Part shown: positions 14,101-24,239 of the stretch, in pieces
Position numbering within the stretch: position 1 is the stretch's first letter
Layout: each line of letters opens with the position of its first letter
DNA from: Owenia fusiformis
Lineage: Eukaryota; Annelida; Polychaeta; Sabellida; Oweniidae
Length of the DNA: 64,000 nt
NCBI GenBank assembly: GCA_903813345.2
Contig: CAIIXF020000005.1
Location: 39,125,375 to 39,189,374, forward strand
Direction: 5' to 3'
Program-made: the position numbers and the translations under genes
Notes under the pieces: model-generated
Databases searched by the model: none
The model's input: only the letters and a program-made list of their open reading frames with translations
What the model was told of the DNA's origin: nothing

Positions 14101-17100
14101 ATTGGATATCAACCCTTTCATCGCCAAGGGGTCGTTTATTAATTTTATGAAAATCAATTTCAAAATGGAAAATACCCCACCGCCAGAATGGCCATGGTCA
14201 GAATGGATTATTTTTAGGTTTACAATGTCAAATTATACTTTGGAGATTATTTAAGAGTTTGGACCTAGATAGTCTGAGATAGGGGCCATTAAGTGCAGTG
14301 ACCCCATTATGCTACAAAATGCGTCAGAATTTTTGTTTTCGGAAGAAAAGAGATTTGATATTTGAAAACAGTGCATTTAGGAATGTGGAGAACAAATAAC
14401 TAATTTTCTCCTGAGAATTTGCTGCAAGTGTGTATTGACTTAACATTGAGTATCATATCCTGTTTGACCTTATTATCTTGTTAAATACCCCTAATAAGTA
14501 CAATTATACCAATACTATAATTCTTTTTGAAATATTTGACATTTGGCCTCAATTGCCTCGCCTATTTTCTCACACAGCATTTTACTTCACTTTATGTCAA
14601 TTTGACCATATTCTATATAGATTGAAAAATAGATGGCATCGTGGGTGTTGGTATGCCACATAATTTCTTGATCTATCAAGTAATTCCATTTGGATCAACT
14701 TAAGAACACCACTGAAATGTAACGCTATGAACTCATTGACACGTGGATAATGATTTCATATCAAAATTGTAGATGATTTTGAAAAAAAAATTAACTGGTC
14801 AATTTGAAGCAAGTTGAAAAGAGACCTTTTTGACCATGAGAAGGTCATTGAAGATGAAAACTCAAATCTAAAGTCAGATTTGAATTTCTCAGAACTTGTA
14901 GATGGTTTTGAAAAAAACTGGTCAATTTGAAGCAAGATGAAAAAAGACCTTTTTGACCTTGAGAATGTCATTGAAGGTCAAATCTATAGTCAGATTTGAA
15001 CTATTGAGAACTTGTAGATCATGGAAAAAATGGGTCAATTTAAAGCAAGTTGAAAAAAAAACTTTTTGACCTTGAGAAGGTCATTGAGGGTCAGATCTCA
15101 AATCTAAAGTCAGATTTGAACTTCTGAAAACATGTACCCTCTGTAAAGAAAAAAGGTGCATGGTCCTTTATCAGTCATAACATTTTCAAAATTTTGTATA
15201 ATATTACTAAACTTTTGGAGGCACATGGCGTAGATATTGTGAATAACTGGTGGAAAGGAGTGGTATCGATAAGGAGAACTGAATTCAACAATGTTTTTCT
15301 CTTAAACCAATCATTGAAAACATTCTGTAAAAAAACACGGTATTTTATGTAATGTTGACTGATTGACAACAGTTTAATGCGAAAATTATTTAGAAATATT
15401 TTATATAACTGTTTTTGTTAAAAAATTTTGGTTGACTTTAAAAAAAAGTATTCAAAAAATTAAAACAAAATCCCCCCAAAATAGATAAAAATCAAGATAA
15501 ACCTTTTATTTCATTAACAAGATACTTTTTTAAAATCAACCCCTTTGTACAATTACAATATTGAGAGACCTAAATATGTTGTGTTAATGTCGTTTTGTTC
15601 CAATGGGGTTCGGAAAGATGTTTCATTTCACTCTGGAAACATGATACCAAGAATAAAACAAGTGTTTGATGTGTTTTTTGAAACAATATAGATGAAAGTA
15701 TATATATATTTTTCAAATTACATTGTTACCATTCAAAAGATGACCATTAAATTGACGATGTGTTAAATTTTTAGATTTTTTTGTGACAGGTTTAAGAGAA
15801 ACGTGTGTTCAAAAGGTTCTCCATATCGATGCCACTCATTTTAAGAAATTAGATGAAAAATTTAAAAAGTTTTCAATGGTTAAAATCCTTGTGTCACAAA
15901 CTCACTAATGTGACTTTTTCCTCTAAATTGCGTCAAAAATCATAATTTGCTGTAGTGTTATTCATTTCATCTAAGCCTAGGACATCATTTTCTATATGTC
16001 ATATTCTTCATACCATTGTAAAGCCCGTTCCAAACTAGTCATAACTGACAAGTTCGAAAAATAAACATTGACGCACTGACAGAAAATTATGGAAGTGCCA
16101 AAAGCGGTCTATACATGATTTTTAGACAATTTTACGCCTTAAATAGTAGTGAAATAAGGGATAGGATGCAACCATTTTGCTCAATAAACACATTAATAAA
16201 TTACATCTGACATAAACGTTGGTATGCATTAGCTAAGTATAGGATATATAACATATGTATGGGTCATTGAGAAAGATTAATGGTTATAATTACCTTACAA
16301 TTTCAAGTTTATTATAATATAGGTTACCCCTACCCCTAATTTTGAACTGAGAAGAGACCTCTGAATCTGAAGGATATTACCTCAAATTCTATCACAAAAT
16401 GGTTGTAATTAATAAGACTCATTCTATAACTGATATTTTACACAAAGTTTTATTGGATGGAAGACTTTTTTATGTCTCAGAAGATCCCCTTCTTGAGCAA
16501 ATTGCTGGGTATAGAATTTCTCAAATTTATGACGTCAATTTATGGTAAAAATCCACACTTTCGATTTTGGGAGTTGTTGTATTCAATCCTTTCTAATGTT
16601 TTACCATATTTACGAAATTCTTTGAAAGTTTCTCCATTTGGTCAAAGTATTCATACATTATACTGAATGTTTGGTATGATAACAACGCAAAATAAAAAAG
16701 ATGTGAATGGTAAAGGACAGTGCACCTTTTTTTCTTTACAGAGGGTAGATGGTTTTGAAAAAAATTGAAGTCATTCTAAATATTATTTGTTAAGTTATTG
16801 AAAGTTGTCAACCACCAACTGCCAACCATCAACCGCCAAACACCAACCGCCGTCAGAAAAAACGGAGACCATATCAATATGTCACCACTTTTTGGTGGTA
16901 ATAATGAACTTGTTCAACTTTGTTTTAATGGGGATTTAGCCCGAACTTTTTCAGAAAATTTGATAATCTTCAGAATTTGAATCAATGTTGCAAATCATTG
17001 CAATCATTTCATTTGTGAAAAAACTAGCATCTTCCAACCGATAAATGTCGTGGGTAGATTTAGTACGAGAAAAATCGAGCACTGCTAGAGAATCTGTTAA

Positions 17101-20100
17101 CGTTGTCAGAAAGCTAAAAGTCTTTCCAAGCGAATACACACGAAGTTAAACATAATAGGCTATCCTTTATGTAAAACCTACATCAAACCTACATCATAGA
17201 TTTTGTTTCAAATCAGTTAATTGTGACACCGTACATCTAAAGTGTACGTTGTCGATGGTAAGGCATGAGAGAGTGACAAAATTCTTCTTTTTGCAATTGA
17301 AGTACATCCTTCTGTTTTATATGGAAATCAATGAAAATGGTGTATAAAAGAGAAACTTGGCATTGTTTTCATGGATACATGGGTTTTCAAAGAGAAAATG
17401 TAAACATAACCACGAAGTTGAAACATCATAATCATGTACAGTTATCACGGTGGTTATGTTGCTTAGACCATAAACTTGTTGTTATGGACTTTTAGATTGA
17501 GAATAGAAAAATATTTTATAGATTAATGAAGTTACGGATTATAAACCTCTTTGAAGTTGGGTGAACATTTTGAATTAGACTCTGTGCTATCGTATGCTCT
17601 TCGTCTGTTCGTGAAGCTCCGGGGTTGAACTGACTCGTACAGTCATCGAAAGGTCGAGTGAAAAACAAATGTCAGACTGACTCTTAGAACCATTGAAAGG
17701 TCTTTAAATGTAATAATATTAACCAAATAAACGGGGAAATTATATTTACAATATGTAACTAAAGAACTTACAAATGCATGTATCTCAATAGTCCATACAG
17801 CTCTTGTGGCTAGACGTCCTGCTATGTTGAATGTCTTTTCAATAATTCCTTTGAGAAGAAAAAAATACAAAAAAGAATACATTGATGAATAATTTCAATA
17901 CTAGCTATTTATACATCATCACACTATACTGAAGTTGATTTAAGAATAATTTGAATTTTGACAACTATCGGGTCGATCGATAGTCCTTGAAATAAACAGT
18001 CGCAAAGACCAAATGATATACGCTGCTGCTCTTAAGTATGCAATATTAGACTTCACAAAAATTTGTATGATTTGAGAACAAATTTCATTTTCCAGGTATG
18101 CAAAATTATCGAACTATAACGAATATCCAGTTGGAGGATACACTAGTGTATTTCTATTTCACCATGAACGAAATATCCATGGATTGGCTCAGGATTTGTA
18201 TTGCCTTTAATCAATACTGCATCAAATATTCAAATTTTCCCATTTCGCGCGTCAAAAGAGAGTTGGATTCTAGATTTCCTCACCATTGTTAATAGCTTGA
18301 GCGAGCCATCTTCTTACGATGACGTCACTGTTTTCTCTGATGAAAATGTCCACTGTTCCGTGTGCAGGCATGAGATTTGGCATGACTGGGATCACTCGGA
18401 ATGTTGCTAAAATATTGAATATGCGTGTTCAGAACTCAAAGTAATAAAAGTATACATATATGTGTTACACTCTCCTTAGGTTTTGTAACCGGAAGTTTTC
18501 ATGGGATATGTATCACAGCATGTCAATATCTGAATATTAATTTTATTCCTTAGTTACAACTTTTATTTTTCAAAAGGATTGGTATCGATATGGAGAACTG
18601 AATTCAACAATGTTTTTCTCTTAAACCAATCATTGAAAACATTCTTTAAAAAACACGGTATTTTATGTAATGTTGACTGATTGACAACAATTTAATGCGA
18701 AAATTATTTAGAAATGTTTTATATAACTGTTTTTGTTAACATTTTTTGTTTTTTTAGTGCAATTGTTTTTGCTCCTTTCTACCAATTCTTGAGAATGAAA
18801 TAAAATGTCTTTCCGAACCTTGTTGGAACAAAATAGCATATACAACATGTTTTTAGACCTCTCAATATTATAGTTATACAAAGGAATTTTGGGTTGATTT
18901 TATATTTTTCAAATTATATTGTTACAATTCAAAAGATGACCATTAAATTGACACTGTGTACAATTTTCAGAATTTTTTGATGACTGGTTTAAGAGAAACG
19001 TGTGTTCGCCATATCGATACCCATCCTTTGTTTACAAAGTAGAGGCACTTCACATTACATTTGTATGTCGTCTTACCTGTATTCCCAAAATTGTAAATCA
19101 TCTTATCAGTTTCAATGAACACAGATATCTGCTTTGTGTCGAATATTAAAGATGTTTCGTTGTGAAATATAGTTCCCCCCACGCCATCTTTGTGCTTGCC
19201 CTCAACATACAGAGAATAATTCCCGGGGACTAGAAATTCAGGCACCTAACATAGGATAAGGGGATAAGTGGTGTAAACATGGCGTAAGGTCAATATTATC
19301 ATATTTTGATTCAGATCTGTCACCAGCAAAAAGAGGTTTCTTCCGGCTGGGCTGGATCTCCAGAAGTTATGTTTGATCTAAGACTACATACATGAGTCGT
19401 ACTGAAAAAAGGGGGAACCCCCAGAGTTAAGAGATCACCTACAAGAGAATTTGAAAATTTTCTTCTTCCCAAGAGACAATCTACAGAAGGATATGTTTCC
19501 ACGTTAAATCGTTTACCTTTATTTCTAAATCTCGACCTCCTAGTCTATCAAAGTGTTCGCTGACACTACCGACCTCCATGCGTTGGTCAACGTTGCGGAT
19601 AACAGCGTGGAAATGAATGTCAAAGTGTTCAAGCTTCAACAGCACAACGTGCAACCTGTAGACCTGGTTCGGTCGGAACCGTCTGGGCGCAACAATCATG
19701 TAGGTTCTGAAAGAAATGTAAAAGGAGATTAAACATTTACAAAAATTGTTGGTCGCTACCGTGCCAAACTAATGTAAAAAAAATACATATTCAAGAAGTT
19801 TTACGAGACAACAGTTATTTGAATTACAAAATGTTCCTCATCTCGAAAATGTGACCATGGGATGTTAGCTTCCAACCTCTTGATCATTTGACGTCTGTAC
19901 GTTGTATACCGTTATCATTATTATGGTAAAAAGATGGATTTTATTCCAAGGGAAATACGTCATTGACCTCGGTAAATATAATATTGACACTCACTCGCTA
20001 CGCTCGTTCGGTCAATATCATATTACCCTGGAATAAAATTCATTTTGAACATCAAGCATGAAATGACCTATATTTATTTCATGAATATTCGGAGATATAT

Positions 20101-22296
20101 ATAATGTTATGTGCGAGCATGGCGCTATTGAAATGGGGTTTCTAAATTATCAAGATTCGTCATATAATATTGTACCTGTGTTCCGCTTTTTTATTTTCAT
20201 TACGTCGAATCGTAAATTTACTACAGGTAAATAGGTGTCCTAGAAATATACGGGAAAATCTGAACTTTTCCGTATCGTAAATTCAATTGTTAATTTACGG
20301 ATTTGTCGTAAATTTACGATAAAGCCAACTCTGAACTTTTCCGTATGTTTTTAAAACGCCGTAAATTTACGATTTTTCGTATATTTCTAGGACACCTATT
20401 TACCTGTAATATGATTTGACGTAATCAAAATAAGATAGCGGAACAAAGGTACAATATTATCATATAATGATATTATGACGAATCTTGATGATTTAGAAAC
20501 CCGATTTCAATAGCTCCATGCTCGTATACCATTTTATGTATCTCCCAATATTCATAAAATAAGAAGTAATTTTGTCAAGGGTGCTACAATTTATCTAGAA
20601 TCCAAGGATACGCGCGAGGTTATCAATTCACACCTTCGTGGCAAGATCATCGTCCAAATCGCTCTAGTTTGCGACGTTACACATGAGACGACGTCCCCTA
20701 TTAGGACAAGTCTAGGGAATAATATTAGTTGTCCTATCGAAAATCATTTACGGCAGAGAGTTACGGAAAAGTTCATAATCGGACTCCAGAAACTTTTAAA
20801 CACATCTTTTTCAACTGTCCCTTAAGAAAACAAAATAATGAACGATTTATCCATGAAGTAGAACTTATAGGTTTAGACATATCAACATACAAAACTCATT
20901 TTTCATAGACAACGGTTGACTTGCAAATATACATCAAACCCTTCTTTTACCCACCCCCACCCTATGATTAGCAGCAGCAACCCCATCCCTTTTCTTTAAC
21001 AGAATTATTGTTTTCAGCAGATCTTTATTTTATATTTGTCCAAATTTTAGCTTATTGAATTTACCATACATGCTATCTATTGTAAATTTTTATATGGTGA
21101 CATGAAATGCCGGAAGGCGATTTGCCCAAACCCTGTCTATTCATTGTATATTTGTTTGTATTTATGAAATAAACCTATTGATTAAAAAAAAAATTAAAAC
21201 CTACATCATAGTTTTCGCTTCAATCAGTTAATGGTGAGACCGTACATCTAAAGTGTACGACAGTATATTTTGTCACTGTACGTTTTCGATGGTTAGGCGT
21301 GATTTAACAGCATAGTATACCGTATACAGTGACAAAATGCAACCCGCCCACGTAATGTTGCATAACTTTTTTGGCTGTGTGAATTTTGACTTGTTCTTTA
21401 GCAGGGCAAAACCATACTTTATGGAGCTGCTCCACGAGAAGTTTCAGATCGATGACTAACTCAACTAGAATCACCTATGAGCATTCTTAGATGTGTTGTT
21501 TATTCCTATGCAGGCATACCTGGGTTATACACAAAAATAACACCCACCTTCTGTTACACTTTTAACACTTTTTGAATTTGTCATAAATACATTTTGTAAA
21601 TAAGTTATCATGACTTATCATGTTCGATTTGGATAGATAAAAGGTTACCATCGCAATACTGTGGCTTGCTCCTTAAAAGATAGTTTGTCTCATTGATTAA
21701 CCATATATTCCAGGATAATAAAAGAGTCTATATCCATCAATTAAACTGATTGTTGTGTTACAGACGCAAAAGGTTCCATCTCCAAAAGTGTTATTTCAAA
21801 AAGCAACCTTTGAACAATGGTATTTCTTGCCACCCTGATCAAGAATGATTCTTCTGTAATTATTTGATCATCTCTATGGGTGCTTTTTCTCTAAGTAATG
21901 ATTTGACCTAACATATGCACATTTTTAAATCCTCGGAAAATAGCCACAATCCAACATATGTCTGTCTAAAATCTGTTGCGATACCATCCGTGTTTTTACA
22001 CGAAAAAGTCGATACTGAGCAAGTTATGGGAAACTTTAATGGAGAAATAACCATTGCATCGCCCCAATCCATGATCGGTGGCTGCGTATAACAAGGGTAA
22101 AATGGAAATATTTAAATCTTGTGGTGGAAAAGTCAATTAAATCTCAGTGTTTAAAAATCTTCAAAATCAATACTTACGCTTCATTCCGTCTTGGCTCCCT
22201 ATAAGTAACTAAAATGTCTTGTTCTCCTTGTCCGTCGACATTAGCTATTACTATCCATATTCCTAATAATACTAGAAGCAGTTTTTGGAAATACAT
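1946..22296 (-). CDS. Thioester-protein/alpha-2-macroglobulin family gene, Mcr-like, 5' part (24 exons)
   Basis: Secreted protein of the A2M/C3/TEP superfamily, cut by the left window edge. Exons, 5' to 3' on the minus strand: 22178-22296, 19517-19706, 19077-19245, 18284-18406, 17772-17848, 13917-13956, 13509-13593, 13045-13141, 11711-11941, 10276-10464, 9993-10106, 9521-9583, 9097-9282, 8777-8926, 6532-6669, 6209-6257, 5788-5901, 5274-5382, 4280-4400, 3873-3986, 3424-3537, 3105-3233, 2626-2797, 1946-2134. Every boundary has GT/AG and the phases chain without conflict over 3082 nt (about 1027 residues). The order is signal peptide, MG domains, an LDLa module at about residues 674-711, MG/CUB-like segments, then the start of the TED domain. 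Family members act in opsonisation, protease trapping or, for the insect Mcr type, septate-junction and barrier functions. The TED remainder and receptor-binding domain are not in the window. The superfamily is secure; the Mcr-like assignment rests on the LDLa module and the missing thioester. Confidence 0.9.
2626..4400 (-). CDS. TEP-like gene exons 19-23: MG7/CUB region
   Basis: Exons at 4280-4400, 3873-3986, 3424-3537, 3105-3233 and 2626-2797. Landmarks: TYVLSALSVSRDKGLGVTQT (family 'GLG' block), VDVTRGMYSKCEFPKTARMG (the 'PYSV-RGE' position), RRFVHIPILPRKIGVTRFSI (family 'P...G' strand), and the last exon with FVLPEQRHHLYVPGSVSTKV (the 'PGS' strand before TED). All acceptors and donors are standard. 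Introns are 200-500 bp and hold nothing else recognisable. Confidence 0.86.
4550..5036. mobile_element. Foldback element, ~490 bp
   Basis: The left arm (4556-4690: TTACGTCTTTATAACAAAAC, GGATAAACTTCCGTC, TAATAGTAACATCCGG) recurs in reverse complement at about 4900-5033. The centre contains a shorter inverted pair (CAGCAACCAGAACGTTA against TAACGTCCTGGTTGCTG). No coding capacity. It sits in the intron between the exons at 5274 and 4400. Confidence 0.75.
5043..5183. mobile_element. Small TIR element (~140 bp)
   Basis: It begins TTAGGGAGTTTAAGCTTGC and ends in its near reverse complement (GCAAGCTTAAAAACTCCCTG). The interior is non-coding. It adjoins the foldback at 4550-5036. Confidence 0.6.
5274..5382 (-). 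CDS. TEP-like gene exon 18: segment after the LDLa module
   Basis: The exon encodes LELRRWNHQQDFYYWTLPYY and a following Trp-rich stretch ending NTDYTK. It sits where family members have the 'R.W...W.W.D' strand before the MG7 block. The acceptor at 5383 and the donor gtacgc give 109 nt, which joins phase 1 upstream to phase 2 downstream. The next exon then continues with PSGQSFSLAPPP. The donor is not a strong consensus, so the 3' end is inferred from phase. Confidence 0.72.
5510..5632. repeat. Short tandem repeat around ATTCATCATGAAT
   Basis: Three copies of CTATTCATCATGAATA plus AACCTGAAGCACAAT, at 5512, 5548 and 5599 with small changes. ATTCATGATGAAT is itself nearly palindromic. It lies in the intron between the LDLa exon and exon 18. 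Confidence 0.7.
5788..5901 (-). CDS. TEP-like gene exon 17: LDL-receptor class A module
   Basis: The exon encodes an LDLa module at about residues 674-711. The first five cysteines are present in order (EC, LTC, GSC, KRC, VDC), followed by the calcium-binding acidic block DCKDGADE. The donor gtatgt cuts after the first base of the last codon. Joined to the best downstream acceptor (5382), the expected sixth Cys becomes Tyr; reading through the donor would give Cys instead. LDLa modules are absent from most A2M-family proteins but occur in the insect Mcr/TEP6 type. Confidence 0.85.
6209..6669 (-). CDS. TEP-like gene exons 15-16: bait-side region
   Basis: Exon 15 (6532-6669) encodes IVDELLTYDSHTNISASVSF and ends near YFPTQTYGADANTTFV. 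Exon 16 (6209-6257) is only 49 nt and encodes FAGLHVFTDANLTTVP plus one base. The small exon was found because the LDLa exon downstream needs a phase-1 partner. It has an acceptor (ctttaaag) and a gtaag donor, and 'AGL-V-TDA' resembles a block that precedes the bait region in many thioester proteins. The small exon is less certain than its neighbours. Confidence 0.68.
6895..8449. mobile_element. Long-TIR foldback element, ~1.55 kb
   Basis: The ends read ACAGGGTGGGCC and GGCCCACCCTGT. The arms are about 440 bp (6897-7340 and about 8010-8448), near-identical in inverted orientation, and share AATATTCCTGATAAATATTC and ACACATGCTCAATATACATG. The 670-bp centre contains GTACTTCCGCA inverted pairs and a 75-codon minus-strand frame (7399-7626) that I cannot assign. 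Located in the intron between the exons at 8777 and 6669. Confidence 0.8.
8490..8528. repeat. (ATACA)n microsatellite
   Basis: ATACAATACAATACAA-type pentamer repeats with two interruptions, beside the foldback element. Confidence 0.7.
8777..11941 (-). CDS. TEP-like gene exons 9-14: middle macroglobulin domains
   Basis: Six exons, all starting and ending in phase 0, encode about residues 301-611. They include a long MG3/MG4 segment (11711-11941), an exon ending FPDDNIVTLTVIPRAND (10276-10464), the segment VNSYMIFTVKTNTFVD, and PSARLVAYFVKRGEVIAD followed by EADPGTLIAFNSLNYYLY. The last two match the family blocks 'PSARLLVYYV' and 'APGSLCAVRAVDKSVLLL'. Phase-0 introns throughout this stretch make exon skipping frame-neutral. 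Confidence 0.88.
10613..11312. mobile_element. Compound hairpin element
   Basis: A 170-bp hairpin (10613-10784) pairs AATAGTGACTGCC with GGCAGTCACTATT, with inner arms AGGATATTCCC and GGGAATATCCT. Next to it TTTTATTATATACCC (10786) faces GGGTATATAATAAAA at 11302-11316, enclosing a GTGACGTCAGCGGG palindrome (11162-11210). No recognisable transposase. It lies in the intron between the exons at 11711 and 10464. Confidence 0.6.
11984..12716. mobile_element. ATCGAT-end MITE family, copy 1
   Basis: The left end is GGTATCGATATGGCGAACTT and the right end AGTTCTCCATATCGATACCA. The interior has blocks shared by all copies: TTCCGAACCTCATTGGAAC, AAAATTTTGGTTGATTT and AGTCAACATTACATAAAATA. The interior is itself partly symmetric: the blocks containing TTCCGAACCT and AGGTTCGGAAAGA face each other. 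No coding capacity. Confidence 0.8.
13045..19706 (-). CDS. TEP-like gene exons 2-8: first macroglobulin domains
   Basis: Seven exons encode about residues 40-300. Landmarks match the family: YMIVAPRRFRPNQVYRL (MG1), VFIETDKMIYNFG (the family's 'TDKP-Y-PG' element, with the usual Pro replaced), TFRVIPVMPNLMPAHGTV (MG2), ATRAVWTIEI (family 'LGTWTI') and VVVNVTMPQTIKTSDYGL (MG3). The 40-nt exon at 13917-13956 and the 77-nt exon at 17772-17848 were accepted because they restore phase exactly between their neighbours and carry the expected motif. Introns here are long and filled with repeats (13957-17771 and 17849-19076). Confidence 0.87.
14762..15130. repeat. Minisatellite, ~116-129-bp units
   Basis: Three units share GTCAATTTGAAGCAAG, GACCTTTTTGACC, AGAAGGTCATTGA and TCTAAAGTCAGATTTGAA. 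The start of a fourth unit (GTAGATGGTTTTGAAAAAAA) lies beyond the TIR element at 16746. Located in the long intron 5 of the thioester-protein gene. Confidence 0.75.
15135..16748. mobile_element. TIR element flanked by TA, ~1.6 kb
   Basis: The left terminus CCCTCTGTAAAGAAAAAAGG (15137) faces CTTTTTTTCTTTACAGAGGG at the right, and each end is bordered by TA, as for Tc1/mariner-type insertions. The inner TIR has GTGCATGGTCCTTTA against TAAAGGACAGTGCAC. Apart from the nested MITE copy the interior is AT-rich and I see no transposase. It interrupts the GGTAGATGGTTTTGA minisatellite, which resumes at 16745. Confidence 0.72.
15254..15846. mobile_element. ATCGAT-end MITE family, copy 2 (inside another TIR element)
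   Basis: It begins GGAGTGGTATCGATAAGGAG and ends CTCCATATCGATGCCACTC. It contains the family blocks GGTTCGGAAAGATGTTTCAT and CAATCATTGAAAACATTCTG. It is nested in the element at 15136-16746. Confidence 0.75.
17176..17292. repeat. Dispersed repeat, copy 1 (second copy 21196-21345)
   Basis: The sequence CCTACATCATAG, CAGTTAAT, ACCGTACATCTAAAGTGTAC, GATGGT and GTGACAAAAT occurs here and again at 21196-21345 with an insertion. The short palindrome GTACATCTAAAGTGTAC is common to both. Function unknown. Confidence 0.6.
18575..19030. mobile_element. ATCGAT-end MITE family, copy 3 (internally deleted)
   Basis: It starts GGTATCGATATGGAGAACTG and ends CGCCATATCGATACCCATCC. It lacks one internal block compared with copy 1. 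It lies between exons 3 and 4 of the thioester-protein gene; its right end is 47 bp from the exon at 19077. Confidence 0.78.
19934..20045. repeat. Short inverted repeat with GCTACGCTCGTTC motif
   Basis: TTTTATTCCAAGGGAAATA faces TATTACCCTGGAATAAAAT around ACTCGCTACGCTCGTTCGGT. It resembles the end structure of many small inverted-repeat elements. No coding potential. Confidence 0.5.
20072..20574. mobile_element. Foldback element, ~500 bp, rich in CGTAAATTTACG
   Basis: The outer arms pair CATGAATATTCGGAGATA with TCTCCCAATATTCATAAAAT, and AAGATTCGTCATATAATAT with its complement near 20465. The inner part pairs GGTAAATAGGTGTCCTAGAA with its complement and contains several CGTAAATTTACG palindromes. 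It is in intron 1 of the thioester-protein gene. Confidence 0.75.
20740..21196 (+). mobile_element. Non-LTR retrotransposon 3' end
   Basis: A plus-strand frame encodes TPETFKHIFFNCPLRKQNNE, which resembles the C-terminal 'H.LF.CP' zinc-binding tail of LINE reverse transcriptases, followed by a stop, about 300 bp of UTR with AATAAA, and a terminal A-rich tract (ATTAAAAAAAAAATTAAAA). The 5' part is missing. Confidence 0.65.
22178..22296 (-). CDS. TEP-like gene exon 1: start codon and signal peptide
   Basis: The ATG is at 22296-22294. The first 22 residues form a classical signal peptide: a short polar start with Lys5, a hydrophobic core (LLLVLLGIWIVIA) and a small-residue cleavage region near NVDG-Q. 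The exon ends with a gtaagta donor in phase 2. The next exon supplies one base and continues with YMIVAPRRFRPNQVYRL, the usual N-terminal MG1 motif of thioester proteins, which supports this start. No clear core promoter was identified upstream. Confidence 0.88.
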
Positions 22297-23585
22297 TTTG
22301 GTAATCCGTTACGCCGAGTATAACTCGTTGTACCTCGTTCTTCGCTTCGCTTTGTTGTTCAAATATTCATCGTCGCAAAGTGTTTCTACATACAGACGTG
22401 TTTCCTTCTAATAAAAGTTACAAATACACTTTGCTTTTGTTATAACTGTATAGTGCATTTCAATTGGGTTACATTGCGTCAATAAAACCTAAAAATAAGC
22501 AGTCAAAAGACACTGAGTAGATATGTGTTGAAAAAATACATTCATATTTTACACGCAAGACGTTTGTATATCTTGGATTACTTTAGGTTAGGCTAATAAA
22601 ATTTGGAATTTTCAAAATAATCAACATGGCTGAAACTTCCTCAATTACAAAAGGCCACTAACATTTTTATTGCATTATACAAACGTTTTGTGTGAAATAT
22701 ATGAATTTATTTCTCCATGAAATGATGAACTGTGGTCTTTTGATTGCTCATTTTTAGTTTTGCTTGATATAATTCAACATTTCTGTTATATTTCAAAGTT
22801 ATGTTTATTATTTTTATTTTTTGAACGCACTATCCATATAGGATATAAAGAGATTGAGTCATAATAACCGCATTTTTCTTTAAATGACTTCGTATGCTCA
22901 AATTCATATTTATATAAAATACTACATACCCTTGTTGCAAGGATGTAATAACCGGTTAACTGAGGGTTTTAACCGGTTAAATTCGGTAAACCGACTGGAA
23001 CTTAATTTCAAAATATATAAAAATATGAAAAAAGATATATCGGTGTTTGTTTTTCACATTCATCAAGCTTTACCGTCGTGGTTTCGCAGCTTCACTACAT
23101 TTAAATCATACTATACTTAATAAAAATATAAATATGAAAAAAAGATATATTGGTGTTTATTTTTCACATTCGTCAAGCTTTACCGCCGTGTTTTCGCAGC
23201 TTCACTACATTTAAATCATACTACTTTGGTTTACTCTTTGAATCAGCATAAGTGCATATTAATAACAGAGAAAATTCCACTCAAGTTTTGTTTATTTCCA
23301 CTTTTCTTCTCAGTTAGATTCCATTCCTATGTTAAGAAAATGCATTCCATATACTGAAATGGGTGTCCAATTTAATTCCTATTGAAGATTGATATAATTT
23401 TTGAATAAACACTTAAATGGAGATTAAAGGAAGCATTTATTTTAATTTCCCTTTATTATAACAATTGTCAAAACATATCGGGAATTACACAGTACCTTAT
23501 TTTAGACGCCCGATAGGACATTAATTTTGTGATAAAAACGTCGCTTATATATATTTTTACAGGTCGTGTAGACAATTTGTTGTTT
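22297..23585. other. Intergenic DNA upstream of the thioester-protein gene
   Basis: This stretch holds the presumed promoter (minus strand, upstream of 22296), but no TATA/Inr pair could be picked with confidence. At 22945-22995 there is an imperfect inverted motif AACCGGTTAA occurring twice. A 115-bp direct tandem duplication follows (23000-23222). No gene is supported. Confidence 0.6.
23000..23222. repeat. Direct duplication, ~113-bp units
   Basis: The two units share AAAAATATGAAAAAAGATAT, CATCAAGCTTTACCG and CGCAGCTTCACTACATTTAA, with a few substitutions between them. Confidence 0.75.
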
Positions 23586-24239
23586 GATTTATAGCAAAAA
23601 AATTGACAAAAAAATCCTAGAAGACCCTAACACATTTCCCGTGTACTGCGCCTTCATTTAGCAATTCAATTGTAAACTTTCTCTTGAAAAAATAAATCAT
23701 TCAGATCAGATCAGATTTTTCTAGCGAAAATAAGCTACTCCCCCCTCAGTTCATTTCTTCTGATCACGGGGCATGTCTATAGTGAGACTCTGTTTTGGTC
23801 TTTTATCGCACTATTTTTTTTTGTGAACGTTTGAAAAAGAAAATTGCCTTGACGTTGACACGCACTCAGAAAGTGTATCACGTTTCTTTAACTCACTATA
23901 AAGACGTGGTAGAATCTGGCTAGTTACATGCAAGCACCACCTCTCGCAAACGGGGTGACCAAACGGGGTGACCGCACAAAAACGTTACCCTCTAATTTTG
24001 GAATAACTTAATATTATACTATCTTTATGTGTTTTTATGTGGAGTGTTCAAATGGAAAGGAGAAAACAGTGGTTTACTTATATCGAGTGATTTTTAGATT
24101 AAGAGTAATCACACTTTAATCGACTAAAACTAAACAAAAGTAGTTTTCTGAAATTACGCGATTTCTGTCTTTGCCAGTATTTGAGTCATTTCCGGATTGC
24201 GCTCATACATGTATCAGTATTATGTCATATATATACCCG

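Noticed and set aside
16951-17139. 62-residue minus-strand frame considered as an extra thioester-protein exon
   Set aside because: It lacks family motifs, and the exons at 17772-17848 and 13917-13956 already join in phase.
18098-18292. Plus-strand frame considered as a separate gene
   Set aside because: It overlaps the antisense of a well supported coding exon (18284-18406) and has no signal or domain.
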